Below are positions 41,202-50,747 of a stretch of 64,000 nt of DNA, in pieces. The DNA lies in the NCBI GenBank assembly GCA_041391965.1, contig JAWKMZ010000005.1, positions 1 through 64,000 of the forward strand. The letters run 5' to 3'. The stretch is from JAWKMZ01 sp041391965. GTDB lineage: Bacteria; Bacteroidota; Bacteroidia; Flavobacteriales; Flavobacteriaceae. Under the pieces are notes generated by a model that made no database searches, was not told the origin of the DNA, and was given only the letters and a program-made list of their open reading frames with translations. Both the position numbers and the translations under genes were made by a program. Position 1 is the stretch's first letter; each line of letters opens with the position of its first letter.

Positions 41202-43403
41202 CTAATTTGCGACTTCACTGATAAATTTAATTCGGTACAAACGCAATTCTTCATCGTCATAATCGCCATCAAATTCATTAATAGCATCATCTATTTTATC
41301 AGTAGTCGATTCCATAAAATAATCATGGATTTCTTCTTGTTGGTCTTCATCTAAAATATCATCAATCCAATAATTGATATTCAATTTGGTACCAGAATAA
41401 ACAATGGCTTCTAACTCTTTAATAAAATCTTTCATGCTCATGCCTTTGGCTGAAGCGATATCATCTAAAGGCAATTTTCTATCAATATTTTGTATTATAT
41501 ATAGTTTTAAAGCCGAATTGCTTCCTGTACTTTTAACCACCAAATCATCAGGTCTCTCAATGGCGTGTTCTTCAACATAAGTCGCAATCAGTTCTAAAAA
41601 GTCTTTTCCGTATTTTTTTGCTTTTCCATCGCCAACCCCATGAACGTTGCTCAACTCATCCATAGTAATAGGATATTTAAGTGCCATATCTTCTAAGGAA
41701 GGATCCTGAAAAATCACAAATGGTGGGACTCCTAATTTTTTGGCATTACGTTTTCTTAAATCTTTGAGCATTCCCATCAAAACATCATCTGCTACAGCGC
41801 CATCGCCTTTTGAGGCTGTAATAATACTATCGTCGGTTTCTTCATCAAACACATGGTCTTCAGACATCATAAAGGAACTTGGTGCTTTTAAATAAGCTCG
41901 ACCTTCATCGGTTAAACGCAACACACCATAGGTTTCAATATCTTTTTTAAGCAAGCCTGCCACCAAAACCTGACGTATCAAGGCCATCCAATAGCGCTTG
42001 TCTTTGTCTTGTCCAATTCCAAAAAAGGGCAGCGTATCGGTTTTGTGTGATGCGATTAAAGCGTTTGATTTTCCTGTAATGACATGGATTAAATCTTTGG
42101 CTTTATATTTATCGTTGGTTTGATTCACTGTGTCTAAAAGAATAACAACATCATCCTGAGCTTCATGCATTTTTTTAGGGAAGCGTACATTGTCATCCAT
42201 ATCACCACCTTCTCCTGTTTCTGTATCAAATTCTTCACCAAAATAATGAAGTATAAATTTTCGTCTGGATACAGAACTTTCAGCAAAAGCAACCATTTCT
42301 TGAAGTAAGGCTTGTCCTATTTCTTGTTCGGCAACTGGTTTTCCTGCCATAAATTTTTCTAACTTTTCAATGTCTTTATAAGCATAAAATGCTAAACAAT
42401 GACCTTCACCACCATCACGTCCTGCACGACCAGTTTCTTGATAATAACTTTCAATACTTTTTGGAATATCGTGGTGAATGACAAAACGTACATCGGGTTT
42501 GTCAATGCCCATTCCAAAAGCAATGGTAGCCACAACCACATCCACATCTTCCATCAAAAACATATCTTGATGCTTGACACGTGTTTTAGCGTCTAACCCT
42601 GCATGGTATGGCACTGCTTTAATGCCATTAACTTGTAACACTTGAGCTAATTCTTCAACACGTTTACGACTTAGGCAATAAATTATTCCTGATTTTCCTT
42701 CGTTTTGTTTGATAAACCGAATAATATCGGCATCCACATTTTTAGTTTTAGGACGCACTTCGTAATATAGATTAGGTCTATTAAAAGAGGCTTTAAACGT
42801 GTTGGCATCTGTAATATCGAGGCTTTTTAAAATATCTTCTTGCACCTTTGGGGTTGCGGTTGCGGTCAATCCTATAATAGGAATATTATCGCCAATACGC
42901 TTAATAATATGTTTAAGGTTGCGGTATTCTGGTCTAAAATCATGACCCCATTCACTAATGCAATGAGCTTCATCAACTGCCATAAAAGAAATGGTTACCG
43001 ACCTCAAAAACTCAACGTGTTCTTCTTTTGTTAACGATTCTGGAGCTACATACAACAATTTTGTAACACCATTTCTAATGTCTTGTTTAACGTGTTTGAC
43101 TTCTGTTTTGTTTAATGACGAATTTAACACATGGGCAACGCCGTCATTTTGTGATACAGCTCTGATGGCATCTACTTGATTTTTCATTAAGGCTATCAAA
43201 GGCGAAACGATAATAGCTGTACCATCTTTAATTAAAGCAGGTAATTGATAACAGAGTGATTTTCCTCCACCTGTTGGCATAATAACAAAAGTATTATGGT
43301 TGTTTACAATACTCTCTATAACACGTTCTTGTAGCCCTTTAAACTTTGAAAATCCAAAGTATTTTTTCAGTGCTGCATGTAATTCAATTTCTTTGATACT
43401 CAT
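41202..43403 (-). CDS. recQ: ATP-dependent DNA helicase RecQ
   Basis: A 3'-5' helicase in recombination repair, 733 residues. It has helicase motifs FVIMPTGGGKSLCYQLP (motif I, near residue 38), AVDEAHCISEWGHDF (motif II, aromatic-rich loop), GLTATATP and QETGRAGRDG (motif VI), then the RQC region (about 350-500) and an HRDC domain (about 550-620). The zinc-binding cysteines of E. coli RecQ are not evident between motif VI and the winged helix. It is divergent from kdsD. Confidence 0.93.
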   Translation of the reverse strand: MSIKEIELHAALKKYFGFSKFKGLQERVIESIVNNHNTFVIMPTGGGKSLCYQLPALIKDGTAIIVSPLIALMKNQVDAIRAVSQNDGVAHVLNSSLNKTEVKHVKQDIRNGVTKLLYVAPESLTKEEHVEFLRSVTISFMAVDEAHCISEWGHDFRPEYRNLKHIIKRIGDNIPIIGLTATATPKVQEDILKSLDITDANTFKASFNRPNLYYEVRPKTKNVDADIIRFIKQNEGKSGIIYCLSRKRVEELAQVLQVNGIKAVPYHAGLDAKTRVKHQDMFLMEDVDVVVATIAFGMGIDKPDVRFVIHHDIPKSIESYYQETGRAGRDGGEGHCLAFYAYKDIEKLEKFMAGKPVAEQEIGQALLQEMVAFAESSVSRRKFILHYFGEEFDTETGEGGDMDDNVRFPKKMHEAQDDVVILLDTVNQTNDKYKAKDLIHVITGKSNALIASHKTDTLPFFGIGQDKDKRYWMALIRQVLVAGLLKKDIETYGVLRLTDEGRAYLKAPSSFMMSEDHVFDEETDDSIITASKGDGAVADDVLMGMLKDLRKRNAKKLGVPPFVIFQDPSLEDMALKYPITMDELSNVHGVGDGKAKKYGKDFLELIATYVEEHAIERPDDLVVKSTGSNSALKLYIIQNIDRKLPLDDIASAKGMSMKDFIKELEAIVYSGTKLNINYWIDDILDEDQQEEIHDYFMESTTDKIDDAINEFDGDYDDEELRLYRIKFISEVAN

Positions 43404-43490
43404 TAATCCCTATTAGTATTTTATATACATTTGCATAAGTTTAAAGATACTAATTTCTTTAAACGCATCAAACCCAAAAATTAATAAATT

Positions 43491-44456
43491 TTGAATATTA
43501 AAAATTCTGTCCTCAATACTGCAAAAAAAACCATCGATTTAGAAAGTAAAGCCATCGCAAATCTTGCCAATTTATTGGATGATGACTTTACAAATGCAGT
43601 AGAACTTATTTACAATTCTAAAGGACGTGTTGTTATTACAGGTATTGGAAAAAGCGCTATCATTGCTAACAAAATTGTAGCGACCCTAAATTCAACAGGA
43701 ACACCTGCTGTTTTTATGCACGCTGCCGATGCCATTCACGGCGATTTAGGTCTTATTTTAGAAGACGATGTGGTAATTTGTATTTCTAAAAGTGGCAATA
43801 CTCCCGAAATAAAGGTGCTCATTCCATTAATCAAAAACGCAAAAAATAAAATGATTGCCATTACTGGCAATCCAAAATCATTTTTAGGCCAACAAGCAGA
43901 TTATATTTTAAATGCCTTTGTAGCGCAAGAAGCCTGTCCAAACAATTTAGCTCCTACAACAAGTACCACAGCACAATTAGTGTTAGGTGATGCGTTAGCT
44001 GTTTGCTTATTAGAATTAAAAGGCTTTTCGAGTAGAGATTTTGCAAAATACCATCCTGGTGGTGCTTTAGGCAAACGCCTGTATTTACGCGTATGCGACA
44101 TCTCTTCAGTCAACGAAAAACCACAAGTACATCCAGATACCAATGTAAAACAAGTGATTGTAGAAATTTCTGAAAAAATGTTAGGCGTAACTGCAGTGGT
44201 TGAAAACGAAAAAATTGTAGGCATTATTACCGATGGCGACTTAAGACGTATGCTTACAAAAAATGAAGCTTTTATCCATCTAACCGCTAAAGATATTATG
44301 AGCAGCAATCCTAAACGTATTAAAGACGAGGCCATGGCTATTGAAGCAATGGAAATAATGGAAAGGAATGAAATATCACAATTATTGGTAGAACATAATG
44401 ATAAATACGCTGGTGTAGTTCATATTCACGATTTAGTAAAAGAAGGAATTATCTAA
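43491..44456 (+). CDS. kdsD: Arabinose-5-phosphate isomerase (KpsF/GutQ family)
   Basis: Makes arabinose-5-phosphate from ribulose-5-phosphate for KDO and lipopolysaccharide synthesis. The 321 residues contain a SIS domain (about 30-180: RVVITGIGKSAIIANK, HAADAIHGDLG, ISKSGNTPE) and two CBS domains (about 200-320). The gene begins with TTG at 43491; no ATG fits the family N-terminus. A TACATTTG box lies at 43426-43433. Its stop overlaps the tatC start by 1 nt (TAATG). Confidence 0.92.
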   Translation: MNIKNSVLNTAKKTIDLESKAIANLANLLDDDFTNAVELIYNSKGRVVITGIGKSAIIANKIVATLNSTGTPAVFMHAADAIHGDLGLILEDDVVICISKSGNTPEIKVLIPLIKNAKNKMIAITGNPKSFLGQQADYILNAFVAQEACPNNLAPTTSTTAQLVLGDALAVCLLELKGFSSRDFAKYHPGGALGKRLYLRVCDISSVNEKPQVHPDTNVKQVIVEISEKMLGVTAVVENEKIVGIITDGDLRRMLTKNEAFIHLTAKDIMSSNPKRIKDEAMAIEAMEIMERNEISQLLVEHNDKYAGVVHIHDLVKEGII

Positions 44457-45280
44457 TGGCAAAAAAGAATATTAATGAGATGTCTTTTTTAGACCATCTT
44501 GAAGACTTACGTTGGCATCTAATTAGATCATGTGCAGCCATTTTAATTGCAGGAACAGTAGCTTTTACAATGTCTGATTTTGTATTCAACACCATCATTT
44601 TTGGACCAAAAAAAATGAGTTTCCCCACATATAAATGGCTTTGTCAATTATCAACTTATTTTAATGTAGAGTCGACGTTTTGTGGTGAATCCTTCCCTTT
44701 TACTATACAAAACAGAACTATGGGTGGTCAATTTTCTGCTGATATTTGGACTGCAATATATGTTGGGTTGGTTATTGCATTTCCTTATGTCATTTATCAA
44801 TTATGGAAATTTATCAGCCCAGGACTACGCGAAAATGAACGTAAAAACTCAAAAGGGTTTATCATTGTTTCTTCTTTGTTATTCTTTTTAGGGGTTTTGT
44901 TTGGGTATTACATCATTTCACCATTGTCTATAAACTTTTTAGGCACCTATTCTGTCAGCAATGAAATTACCAATCAAATAGATTTAAGTTCTTATATTGC
45001 CTTGGTGCGTTCTTCTTCTTTGGCATCTGGATTGGTATTTGAGTTACCTATCATTATCTATTTTTTAACAAAAATAGGTTTGGTAACTCCTCAATTTCTT
45101 CGCAAGCAGCGCAAATATGCCTTAGTAATTGTGCTTATTGTATCTGCCGTTATTACACCTCCTGATGTAGCAAGCCAAGTAATTGTAGCCATTCCTATAT
45201 TAATTTTATACCAAGTAAGTATTTATATTTCTGCTATTGTTATCAGAAATCAAAAAAGAAAAGAAAAACAAAAAAGTTGA
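44456..45280 (+). CDS. tatC: Sec-independent protein translocase TatC
   Basis: Core receptor of the twin-arginine export channel, 274 residues, six transmembrane helices. MSFLDHLEDLRWHLIRSC at the N-terminus is the TatC hallmark, and PYVIYQLWKFISPGLRENER near 110 is the conserved cytoplasmic loop. It overlaps kdsD by 1 nt. TatA/B genes are not in the window. Confidence 0.95.
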   Translation: MAKKNINEMSFLDHLEDLRWHLIRSCAAILIAGTVAFTMSDFVFNTIIFGPKKMSFPTYKWLCQLSTYFNVESTFCGESFPFTIQNRTMGGQFSADIWTAIYVGLVIAFPYVIYQLWKFISPGLRENERKNSKGFIIVSSLLFFLGVLFGYYIISPLSINFLGTYSVSNEITNQIDLSSYIALVRSSSLASGLVFELPIIIYFLTKIGLVTPQFLRKQRKYALVIVLIVSAVITPPDVASQVIVAIPILILYQVSIYISAIVIRNQKRKEKQKS

Positions 45281-45332
45281 TAAAAACCAACGGCAACAGA
45301 CAAGGTTAAACTTATGATAAATTAAGGGCACC

Positions 45333-45365
45333 TTTGGAGTAGTCAGCAAGTTTTTACTATTTTTA
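45333..45365 (+). promoter_or_regulatory. Promoter of lptB
   Basis: TTTG at 45333-45336, a 21-bp spacer and TATTTTTA at 45358-45365 (one mismatch to TAnnTTTG). It suggests lptB is also expressed independently of kdsD-tatC. Confidence 0.5.
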
Positions 45366-45396
45366 GCGTTTTAGTAGCAACACTAACTTTAAACAA

Positions 45397-46137
45397 ATGA
45401 AATTAAGTGCCAATAATTTAATGAAATCTTATAGCGGAAGACACGTTGTAAAAAATGTCTCGCTTGAGGTTAACCAAGGCGAAATTGTAGGCTTATTAGG
45501 ACCAAATGGTGCTGGTAAAACCACCTCGTTTTACATGATTGTAGGACTCATTAAACCCAATGGTGGCACTATCTTTTTAGATAATAAAGAAATTACCCAA
45601 TACCCAATGTACAAACGTGCCCAAAACGGAATTGGTTATTTGGCACAAGAAGCCTCTGTGTTTAGAAAACTGAGTATTGAGGACAATATTTTGAGCGTGT
45701 TACAAATGACCAAATTATCCAAACAGCAACAGCATGAAAAAATGGAATCGTTGATTGAAGAGTTCGGTTTAGGACACATTAGAAAAAGTAGAGGCGATTT
45801 GTTATCTGGTGGTGAACGTCGTAGAACTGAAATTGCACGTGCTTTGGCAACCAACCCAAATTTCATTTTATTAGACGAACCTTTTGCTGGTGTGGATCCT
45901 GTAGCGGTTGAAGATATTCAACGTATTGTAGCACAACTCACTAAAAAAAATATTGGTATTTTAATAACCGATCATAATGTCCAAGAAACATTAGCTATTA
46001 CTGACAGAACCTATTTGATGTTTGAAGGTAATATCCTGAAAGCTGGAAAACCCGAAGAATTGGCAGAAGATGAAATGGTTCGTAAAGTGTATTTAGGGCA
46101 AAACTTTGAGTTGCGTAAGAAAAAATTGGAGTTTTAG
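45397..46137 (+). CDS. lptB: LPS export ABC transporter ATP-binding protein
   Basis: Cytoplasmic ATPase that drives lipopolysaccharide extraction with LptF/LptG. The 246 residues include Walker A GPNGAGKTTSF near residue 38, Q-loop LAQEASVF, signature LSGGERRR near 138, Walker B FILLDEPFAGVDP and ITDHNV H-loop. The ERRR after the signature and the VDP D-loop are typical of LptB. Its permease partner is likely the LptF/G-type gene at 11.4 kb. kdsD upstream links it to LPS synthesis. Confidence 0.93.
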   Translation: MKLSANNLMKSYSGRHVVKNVSLEVNQGEIVGLLGPNGAGKTTSFYMIVGLIKPNGGTIFLDNKEITQYPMYKRAQNGIGYLAQEASVFRKLSIEDNILSVLQMTKLSKQQQHEKMESLIEEFGLGHIRKSRGDLLSGGERRRTEIARALATNPNFILLDEPFAGVDPVAVEDIQRIVAQLTKKNIGILITDHNVQETLAITDRTYLMFEGNILKAGKPEELAEDEMVRKVYLGQNFELRKKKLEF

Positions 46138-46202
46138 TCTTTATAACGTTATTTTATGTGTCTATAAGCCGTTGGTGAACGACACCAATAATAAATCTAA
46201 CG

Positions 46203-47081
46203 CTATCTCCTCCCAATTAAAGCAATGCCTTTTTTGAGACCTTTCACCACTAACAAGGCGACAAAACCAATCACCAAACCAATCCCAAAATCTTTAATGA
46301 ATGAAGGCCAACGCTCAAGAAAATGATGCAAAAATTCTAATTGATGCACAAAAATGCCACCAGCTACCAATAACAAGGCAATGGTTCCAACTACAGCCAA
46401 CCCTTTAATCACCAAAGGTAAGGCTTTTACAAAAAAACGTCCTATAATGTCCGAAATGCTATTGTCTTCTGCATTCATCTGCATCAAACGATAGCCAAAA
46501 TCATCCATTCGTACAATAAGGGCAACAATACCATACACACCAATAGTAGCAACAAAAGCAACCAAGGTAACAACAATGATTTGAATACTCATAGATTGGT
46601 CTATAACAGTTCCAAGTGCGATGATGACAATCTCTACAGACAAAATAAAATCAGTAATGATGGCCGATTTTATCTTTGCCTTTTCTTTCAGCAACATTTC
46701 GGCTTCCGTTTGGTTTTCAGTATCATTTCCTTTTGAAGCATGAGGATGTGGCACAAGATATTCATACACTTTTTCAGCACCTTCATAAGCCAAATAAACG
46801 CCTCCTATCAGTAAAATAATAGGAATTGCTATTGGCAAAAATGCACTTAGCAAAAATGCAAGCGGTAAAATAATTAGCTTATTAAGCATAGAGCCTTTGG
46901 TAATAGCCCATAACACAGGAAGTTCTCTTGACGACACAAAGCCTGAGGCTTTTTCAGCATTAACAGCTAAATCATCACCTAAAATTCCAGCAGTCTTTTT
47001 AGTCGTAATTTTGCTCATCATGGCAACATCGTCCATAAGCGCTGCAATGTCATCTAATAAAGCAAAAAATCCTGAAGCCAT
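46203..47081 (-). CDS. DUF808 family inner membrane protein (YedI-like)
   Basis: A 292-residue membrane protein starting MASGFFALLDDIAALMDDVA, the DUF808 signature, with about seven hydrophobic segments. The family has no established function. It follows pssA by 7 nt on the same strand, so the two are probably co-transcribed. Confidence 0.9.
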   Translation of the reverse strand: MASGFFALLDDIAALMDDVAMMSKITTKKTAGILGDDLAVNAEKASGFVSSRELPVLWAITKGSMLNKLIILPLAFLLSAFLPIAIPIILLIGGVYLAYEGAEKVYEYLVPHPHASKGNDTENQTEAEMLLKEKAKIKSAIITDFILSVEIVIIALGTVIDQSMSIQIIVVTLVAFVATIGVYGIVALIVRMDDFGYRLMQMNAEDNSISDIIGRFFVKALPLVIKGLAVVGTIALLLVAGGIFVHQLEFLHHFLERWPSFIKDFGIGLVIGFVALLVVKGLKKGIALIGRR

Positions 47082-47088
47082 CTAACGT

Positions 47089-47847
47089 TTATTTTTTAGC
47101 CATTTGTTCAGAAATTACAGAAAGCAGTACATAAAACACTATAATTAAAGGAATTGCTGCAAAATGAAGGGTAACAAGCATTACAATACTCAAAATCAAA
47201 AAGATATAACGAACAGCATTGTCTCTAAAATTCCAGTCCTTAAATTTAAGCGCAAAGAGTTTGACAGGAGCATTCAGCAAAAAACAACTAAAAAGCGTCA
47301 ACGGAATCAAAAACCATAAGTTTAATATAATGCCATTGATTGCATTGCTATTTTGAAACTCAATAATCAAAGGTAATGACACAATAAGCAAGGTATTTGC
47401 TGGTGTTGGTAAGCCTTTAAAATAGGTTTTCTGCTCTTCATCTAAATTGAATTTTGCAAGCCGATAGGCAGATGCTAACGGAATAAACAAGCCTATAAAT
47501 GGGATAAAAGATGAAAACGAACTATTAAAATGGTACAAGCTATTCCAATCATCCACAACACTGTCAGTAGCTGAATATGTTACCAATTCTAACAATTTAA
47601 ACATCACAATACCAGGAACCACGCCACTGGTTACCATATCTGCCAATGAGTCCAATTGTAATCCTAAAGCGCTTTGCACGTTCAATTTCCTGGCAAAAAA
47701 ACCATCAAAAAAATCGAAGAAAACACCCAAAAACACAAAAAAAGCAGCGACGGCAAAATTGCTATCTACTGCAAACAAAACGGCAATACAACCACAAAAC
47801 AAATTGAGCAAGGTAATGCCATTAGGAATATAATGTTTAACAGCCAT
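47089..47847 (-). CDS. pssA: CDP-diacylglycerol--serine O-phosphatidyltransferase
   Basis: Makes phosphatidylserine, the precursor of phosphatidylethanolamine. The 252 residues form about seven or eight transmembrane helices. The CDP-alcohol phosphatidyltransferase motif DG-x2-AR-x8-G-x3-D-x3-D is present as DGFFARKLNVQSALGLQLDSLAD split over residues about 48-70. It starts at ATG 47847 (MAVKHYIPNGITLLNLFCG); the nine upstream codons do not fit the family. Confidence 0.9.
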   Translation of the reverse strand: MAVKHYIPNGITLLNLFCGCIAVLFAVDSNFAVAAFFVFLGVFFDFFDGFFARKLNVQSALGLQLDSLADMVTSGVVPGIVMFKLLELVTYSATDSVVDDWNSLYHFNSSFSSFIPFIGLFIPLASAYRLAKFNLDEEQKTYFKGLPTPANTLLIVSLPLIIEFQNSNAINGIILNLWFLIPLTLFSCFLLNAPVKLFALKFKDWNFRDNAVRYIFLILSIVMLVTLHFAAIPLIIVFYVLLSVISEQMAKK

Positions 47848-47950
47848 CAAATTAAATTTATGTAAAAATAACAAACTATTTTTATCTTGATATTTTTATT
47901 TGCCATTTAAGCGTCTTACACCATAAAAAATCTAATTTTAACATAAGAAA

Positions 47951-47968
47951 TTGCATAATCTTATGCAA
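47951..47968. promoter_or_regulatory. Perfect dyad TTGCATAA-TC-TTATGCAA
   Basis: An 8-bp inverted repeat with a 2-bp centre lies between the divergent pssA and porV2 genes. It is flanked by CATAAG (47942-47947) and has a CTTATG in its own right half. The size and symmetry suit a dimeric regulator site. No known consensus is recognised. Confidence 0.45.
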
Positions 47969-48039
47969 ATACAATATCTGTAGTATTTTGAAGTTTAATA
48001 GATTAAAAATATTGTGCATCTTTGTAAAAATTTTTGCTA

Positions 48040-49110
48040 TTGAAAAACTATATCCTGCTTATCACTATGCTGTCTATGGCATTATGTTCCGCACAAACCG
48101 CTCGTAAATATTCTAATGAGTTTATGAATATTGGTGTCGATGCTGCAGCTCTTGGTATGAGTAACGCTGTGGTGTCACAAACAAGCGATGTCAATTCGGG
48201 CTATTGGAATCCTGCAGGATTGGTTATGCTTGAAGATGATCAGATGGCCTTGATGCACTCCAGCTATTTTGCCAATATTGCCAACTACAATTATGCTGCA
48301 TTTGCAATGCCTTTAGATGATAGAAGCGCTATTGGTATATCACTTATACGTTTTGGTGTGGACGATATTTTAGACACCACACAACTTATTGACGACCAAG
48401 GCAATATCAATTATGATAGGGTTCGTATGTTCTCAACAGCCGATTACGGACTTACCTTTTCCTATGCACGACGGTTGCCTTTAGATGGGTTTAGTTATGG
48501 AGTCAATGCCAAAGTCATCAGACGTATTATTGGCGATTTTGCGACATCTTGGGGTTTTGGACTCGATTTAGGAATCCAGTTTCAATCAGATACCGATTGG
48601 CGTTTTGGGATTATGGCAAGAGATATTTCGACCACTTTTAATGCTTGGTCCTTTGACAAAAAGAAATTGGCAACCATACAAGATGCCGTAGCAGGTCAAA
48701 ATCAAGAAGTACCTGAATCAACAGAGATTACCATCCCTAAACTACAAATTGGAATGTCTAAAAAATTTATATTCCATTACGACTATTCTTTGGTAACGGC
48801 TTTAGACCTCAACATTCGTTTTGAACAAAACAACGACATTATTTCCACCTCATTTGCCAGCATCAATCCAGCTTTGGGTTTTGAATTTGGCTATACCGAT
48901 TTGGTGTTTTTAAGAGCTGGTGTGGGCAATTTTCAAAACGAACTACAAATAGACAATTCTGAACACCTCACCTTTCAGCCTAATTTTGGACTCGGTTTTA
49001 AATACAGAGGCATTCAAATTGATTATGCGTTTACAGATATTGGCGACCAAAGTGCCGCTTTATATTCCAATATCTTTTCTTTAAAACTCGATTTTAGTAT
49101 CTTTAGATAG
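48040..49110 (+). CDS. porV2: PorV/PorQ family outer-membrane protein (PorV2 type)
   Basis: A 356-residue outer-membrane barrel of the FadL-like PorV/PorQ family. Signal peptide about 1-18 (cleaved after LCSA). Mature start QTARKYSNEFMNIGVDAAALGMSNAVVS is the family signature, then NSGYWNPAGL. PorV shuttles type IX secretion cargo, and the paralogue PorV2 is annotated as a putative sorting-system protein. No other T9SS gene is in the window. Start is TTG (48040, or 48034), with a CATCTTTG box at 48017-48024. It overlaps lnt by 1 nt. Confidence 0.8.
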   Translation: MKNYILLITMLSMALCSAQTARKYSNEFMNIGVDAAALGMSNAVVSQTSDVNSGYWNPAGLVMLEDDQMALMHSSYFANIANYNYAAFAMPLDDRSAIGISLIRFGVDDILDTTQLIDDQGNINYDRVRMFSTADYGLTFSYARRLPLDGFSYGVNAKVIRRIIGDFATSWGFGLDLGIQFQSDTDWRFGIMARDISTTFNAWSFDKKKLATIQDAVAGQNQEVPESTEITIPKLQIGMSKKFIFHYDYSLVTALDLNIRFEQNNDIISTSFASINPALGFEFGYTDLVFLRAGVGNFQNELQIDNSEHLTFQPNFGLGFKYRGIQIDYAFTDIGDQSAALYSNIFSLKLDFSIFR

Positions 49111-50699
49111 TGAAACACCTTTTACTTGCCATCGCTTCTGGACTTTTACTCGCTTTAGGCTGGCCAACCTATGGGGTTCCGCTACTCCTGTTTTTTGGAT
49201 TGGTTCCTTTGTTGTTAATTGAACATCAAATCAGAACCTCTGAAGGTAAATGGAAAGCATGGAAACTCTTTGGATATGCTTACCTCAGTTTTTTTATCTG
49301 GAATTTTATAACTACCAATTGGCTACAATATGCTGATATATTTGGTGCCAGTTTTGCCATTTTGGTCAACGCTTTATTGATGGCTTTGGTCATTATTTTC
49401 TATCACAAAATAGCGAAACGCACCACAACACGCATCAGTCTTATCTTTTTGGTATGCTTATGGATGAGCTTTGAAAAACTGCATTTAAGTTGGGAATTTT
49501 CATGGCCTTGGCTCAATTTAGGCAATGGCTTTTCTGAATATGTCAGCTGGATTCAGTGGTATGAATACACAGGGACTTTTGGTGGCACGCTTTGGGTTTG
49601 GGTGCTAAACATTGTTGTATTTAAAGCCATTTTAAATTACAAAAACCAAGCCTCAAAAAGCGTATTAAAAAAGGCTGTTCTAAAAATTATAAGTCTTATC
49701 CTCATACCTATTGCCATATCACTTATCATCTATAACACCTATAAAATTGAAGGCGAAACGGTAAATGTTATTGTCTTACAGCCCAATATTGACCCTTATA
49801 GTGATAAATACAATACCTCTAATAGTGATATTGCCGATTTACTCATCCGCTTATCCAATACCAAAATCAATAATTCCACCGATTTTATTTTAGCACCCGA
49901 AACGGTTTTTGCCGACAATGTAAAAATCCGACAGTTTAAAAACACCTTGTTCAAACATAAATTAGATGTATTTGTTGGCGAACATCCAAATGTTAATATT
50001 TTATCTGGTATTTCATTCATCGATTTTATTTACGATCCTGCTAAAGTTGGTGCTGAATCGAATGTGCTTAAAAAAGGCGTTTGGTATAATGATTACAATT
50101 CGGCAATGCTAATCAACACCAAAGACAGTGTACAGGTTTACAACAAATCTAAATTAGTAGTCGGTGTTGAAAACTTTCCGTATCAAGAAATCTTAAAACC
50201 GCTCATTGGCGATGCAATGATTGATTTAGGCGGAACGGTTGCCATGAAAACCACTCAAAAAAACAGAAGTGTTTTTACGAGTGCTAACAACAAATTTAAG
50301 GCAGCACCCATCATCTGTTATGAATCAGTTTATGGCGAGTATGTAACAGGCTATGTACGTAATGGAGCAAACTTTTTGGCAATTATTACCAACGACGCTT
50401 GGTGGAATGACACTCAAGGACACAAACAACATTTAAGTTATGCGCGTTTACGTGCCATCGAAACCCGTCGTGCTGTAGCCCGAAGTGCTAATACAGGAAT
50501 TTCAGCATTCATCAATGCCAGAGGAGATATTATAAACACCTTAGCCTATAACAAACAAGGTGCTTTGGCAGGCATCATAACAACCAATAGCACCCAAACG
50601 TTTTATGTAAAAGCAGGAGACTATTTGGCACGAATAGCTATTTTTATAATGTTGCTAATTGTTTTGATTACCTTTTTCAGAAAAAAGAACAACACCTAA
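49110..50699 (+). CDS. lnt: Apolipoprotein N-acyltransferase
   Basis: Adds the third acyl chain to lipoproteins in the inner membrane. The 529 residues have about six N-terminal transmembrane helices and a nitrilase-like periplasmic domain (about 215-480), with the catalytic Glu in LAPETVFAD near residue 268, a Lys in VYNKSKLVVGVENFP near 348 and Cys in PIICYESVYGEYV near 397. It starts with GTG that shares one base with the porV2 stop, so translation is coupled. Confidence 0.92.
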   Translation: MKHLLLAIASGLLLALGWPTYGVPLLLFFGLVPLLLIEHQIRTSEGKWKAWKLFGYAYLSFFIWNFITTNWLQYADIFGASFAILVNALLMALVIIFYHKIAKRTTTRISLIFLVCLWMSFEKLHLSWEFSWPWLNLGNGFSEYVSWIQWYEYTGTFGGTLWVWVLNIVVFKAILNYKNQASKSVLKKAVLKIISLILIPIAISLIIYNTYKIEGETVNVIVLQPNIDPYSDKYNTSNSDIADLLIRLSNTKINNSTDFILAPETVFADNVKIRQFKNTLFKHKLDVFVGEHPNVNILSGISFIDFIYDPAKVGAESNVLKKGVWYNDYNSAMLINTKDSVQVYNKSKLVVGVENFPYQEILKPLIGDAMIDLGGTVAMKTTQKNRSVFTSANNKFKAAPIICYESVYGEYVTGYVRNGANFLAIITNDAWWNDTQGHKQHLSYARLRAIETRRAVARSANTGISAFINARGDIINTLAYNKQGALAGIITTNSTQTFYVKAGDYLARIAIFIMLLIVLITFFRKKNNT

Positions 50700-50747
50700 A
50701 AACAACTGTAGTTCCCTAATTAGAATTGACTACAAACGGAATACTCT

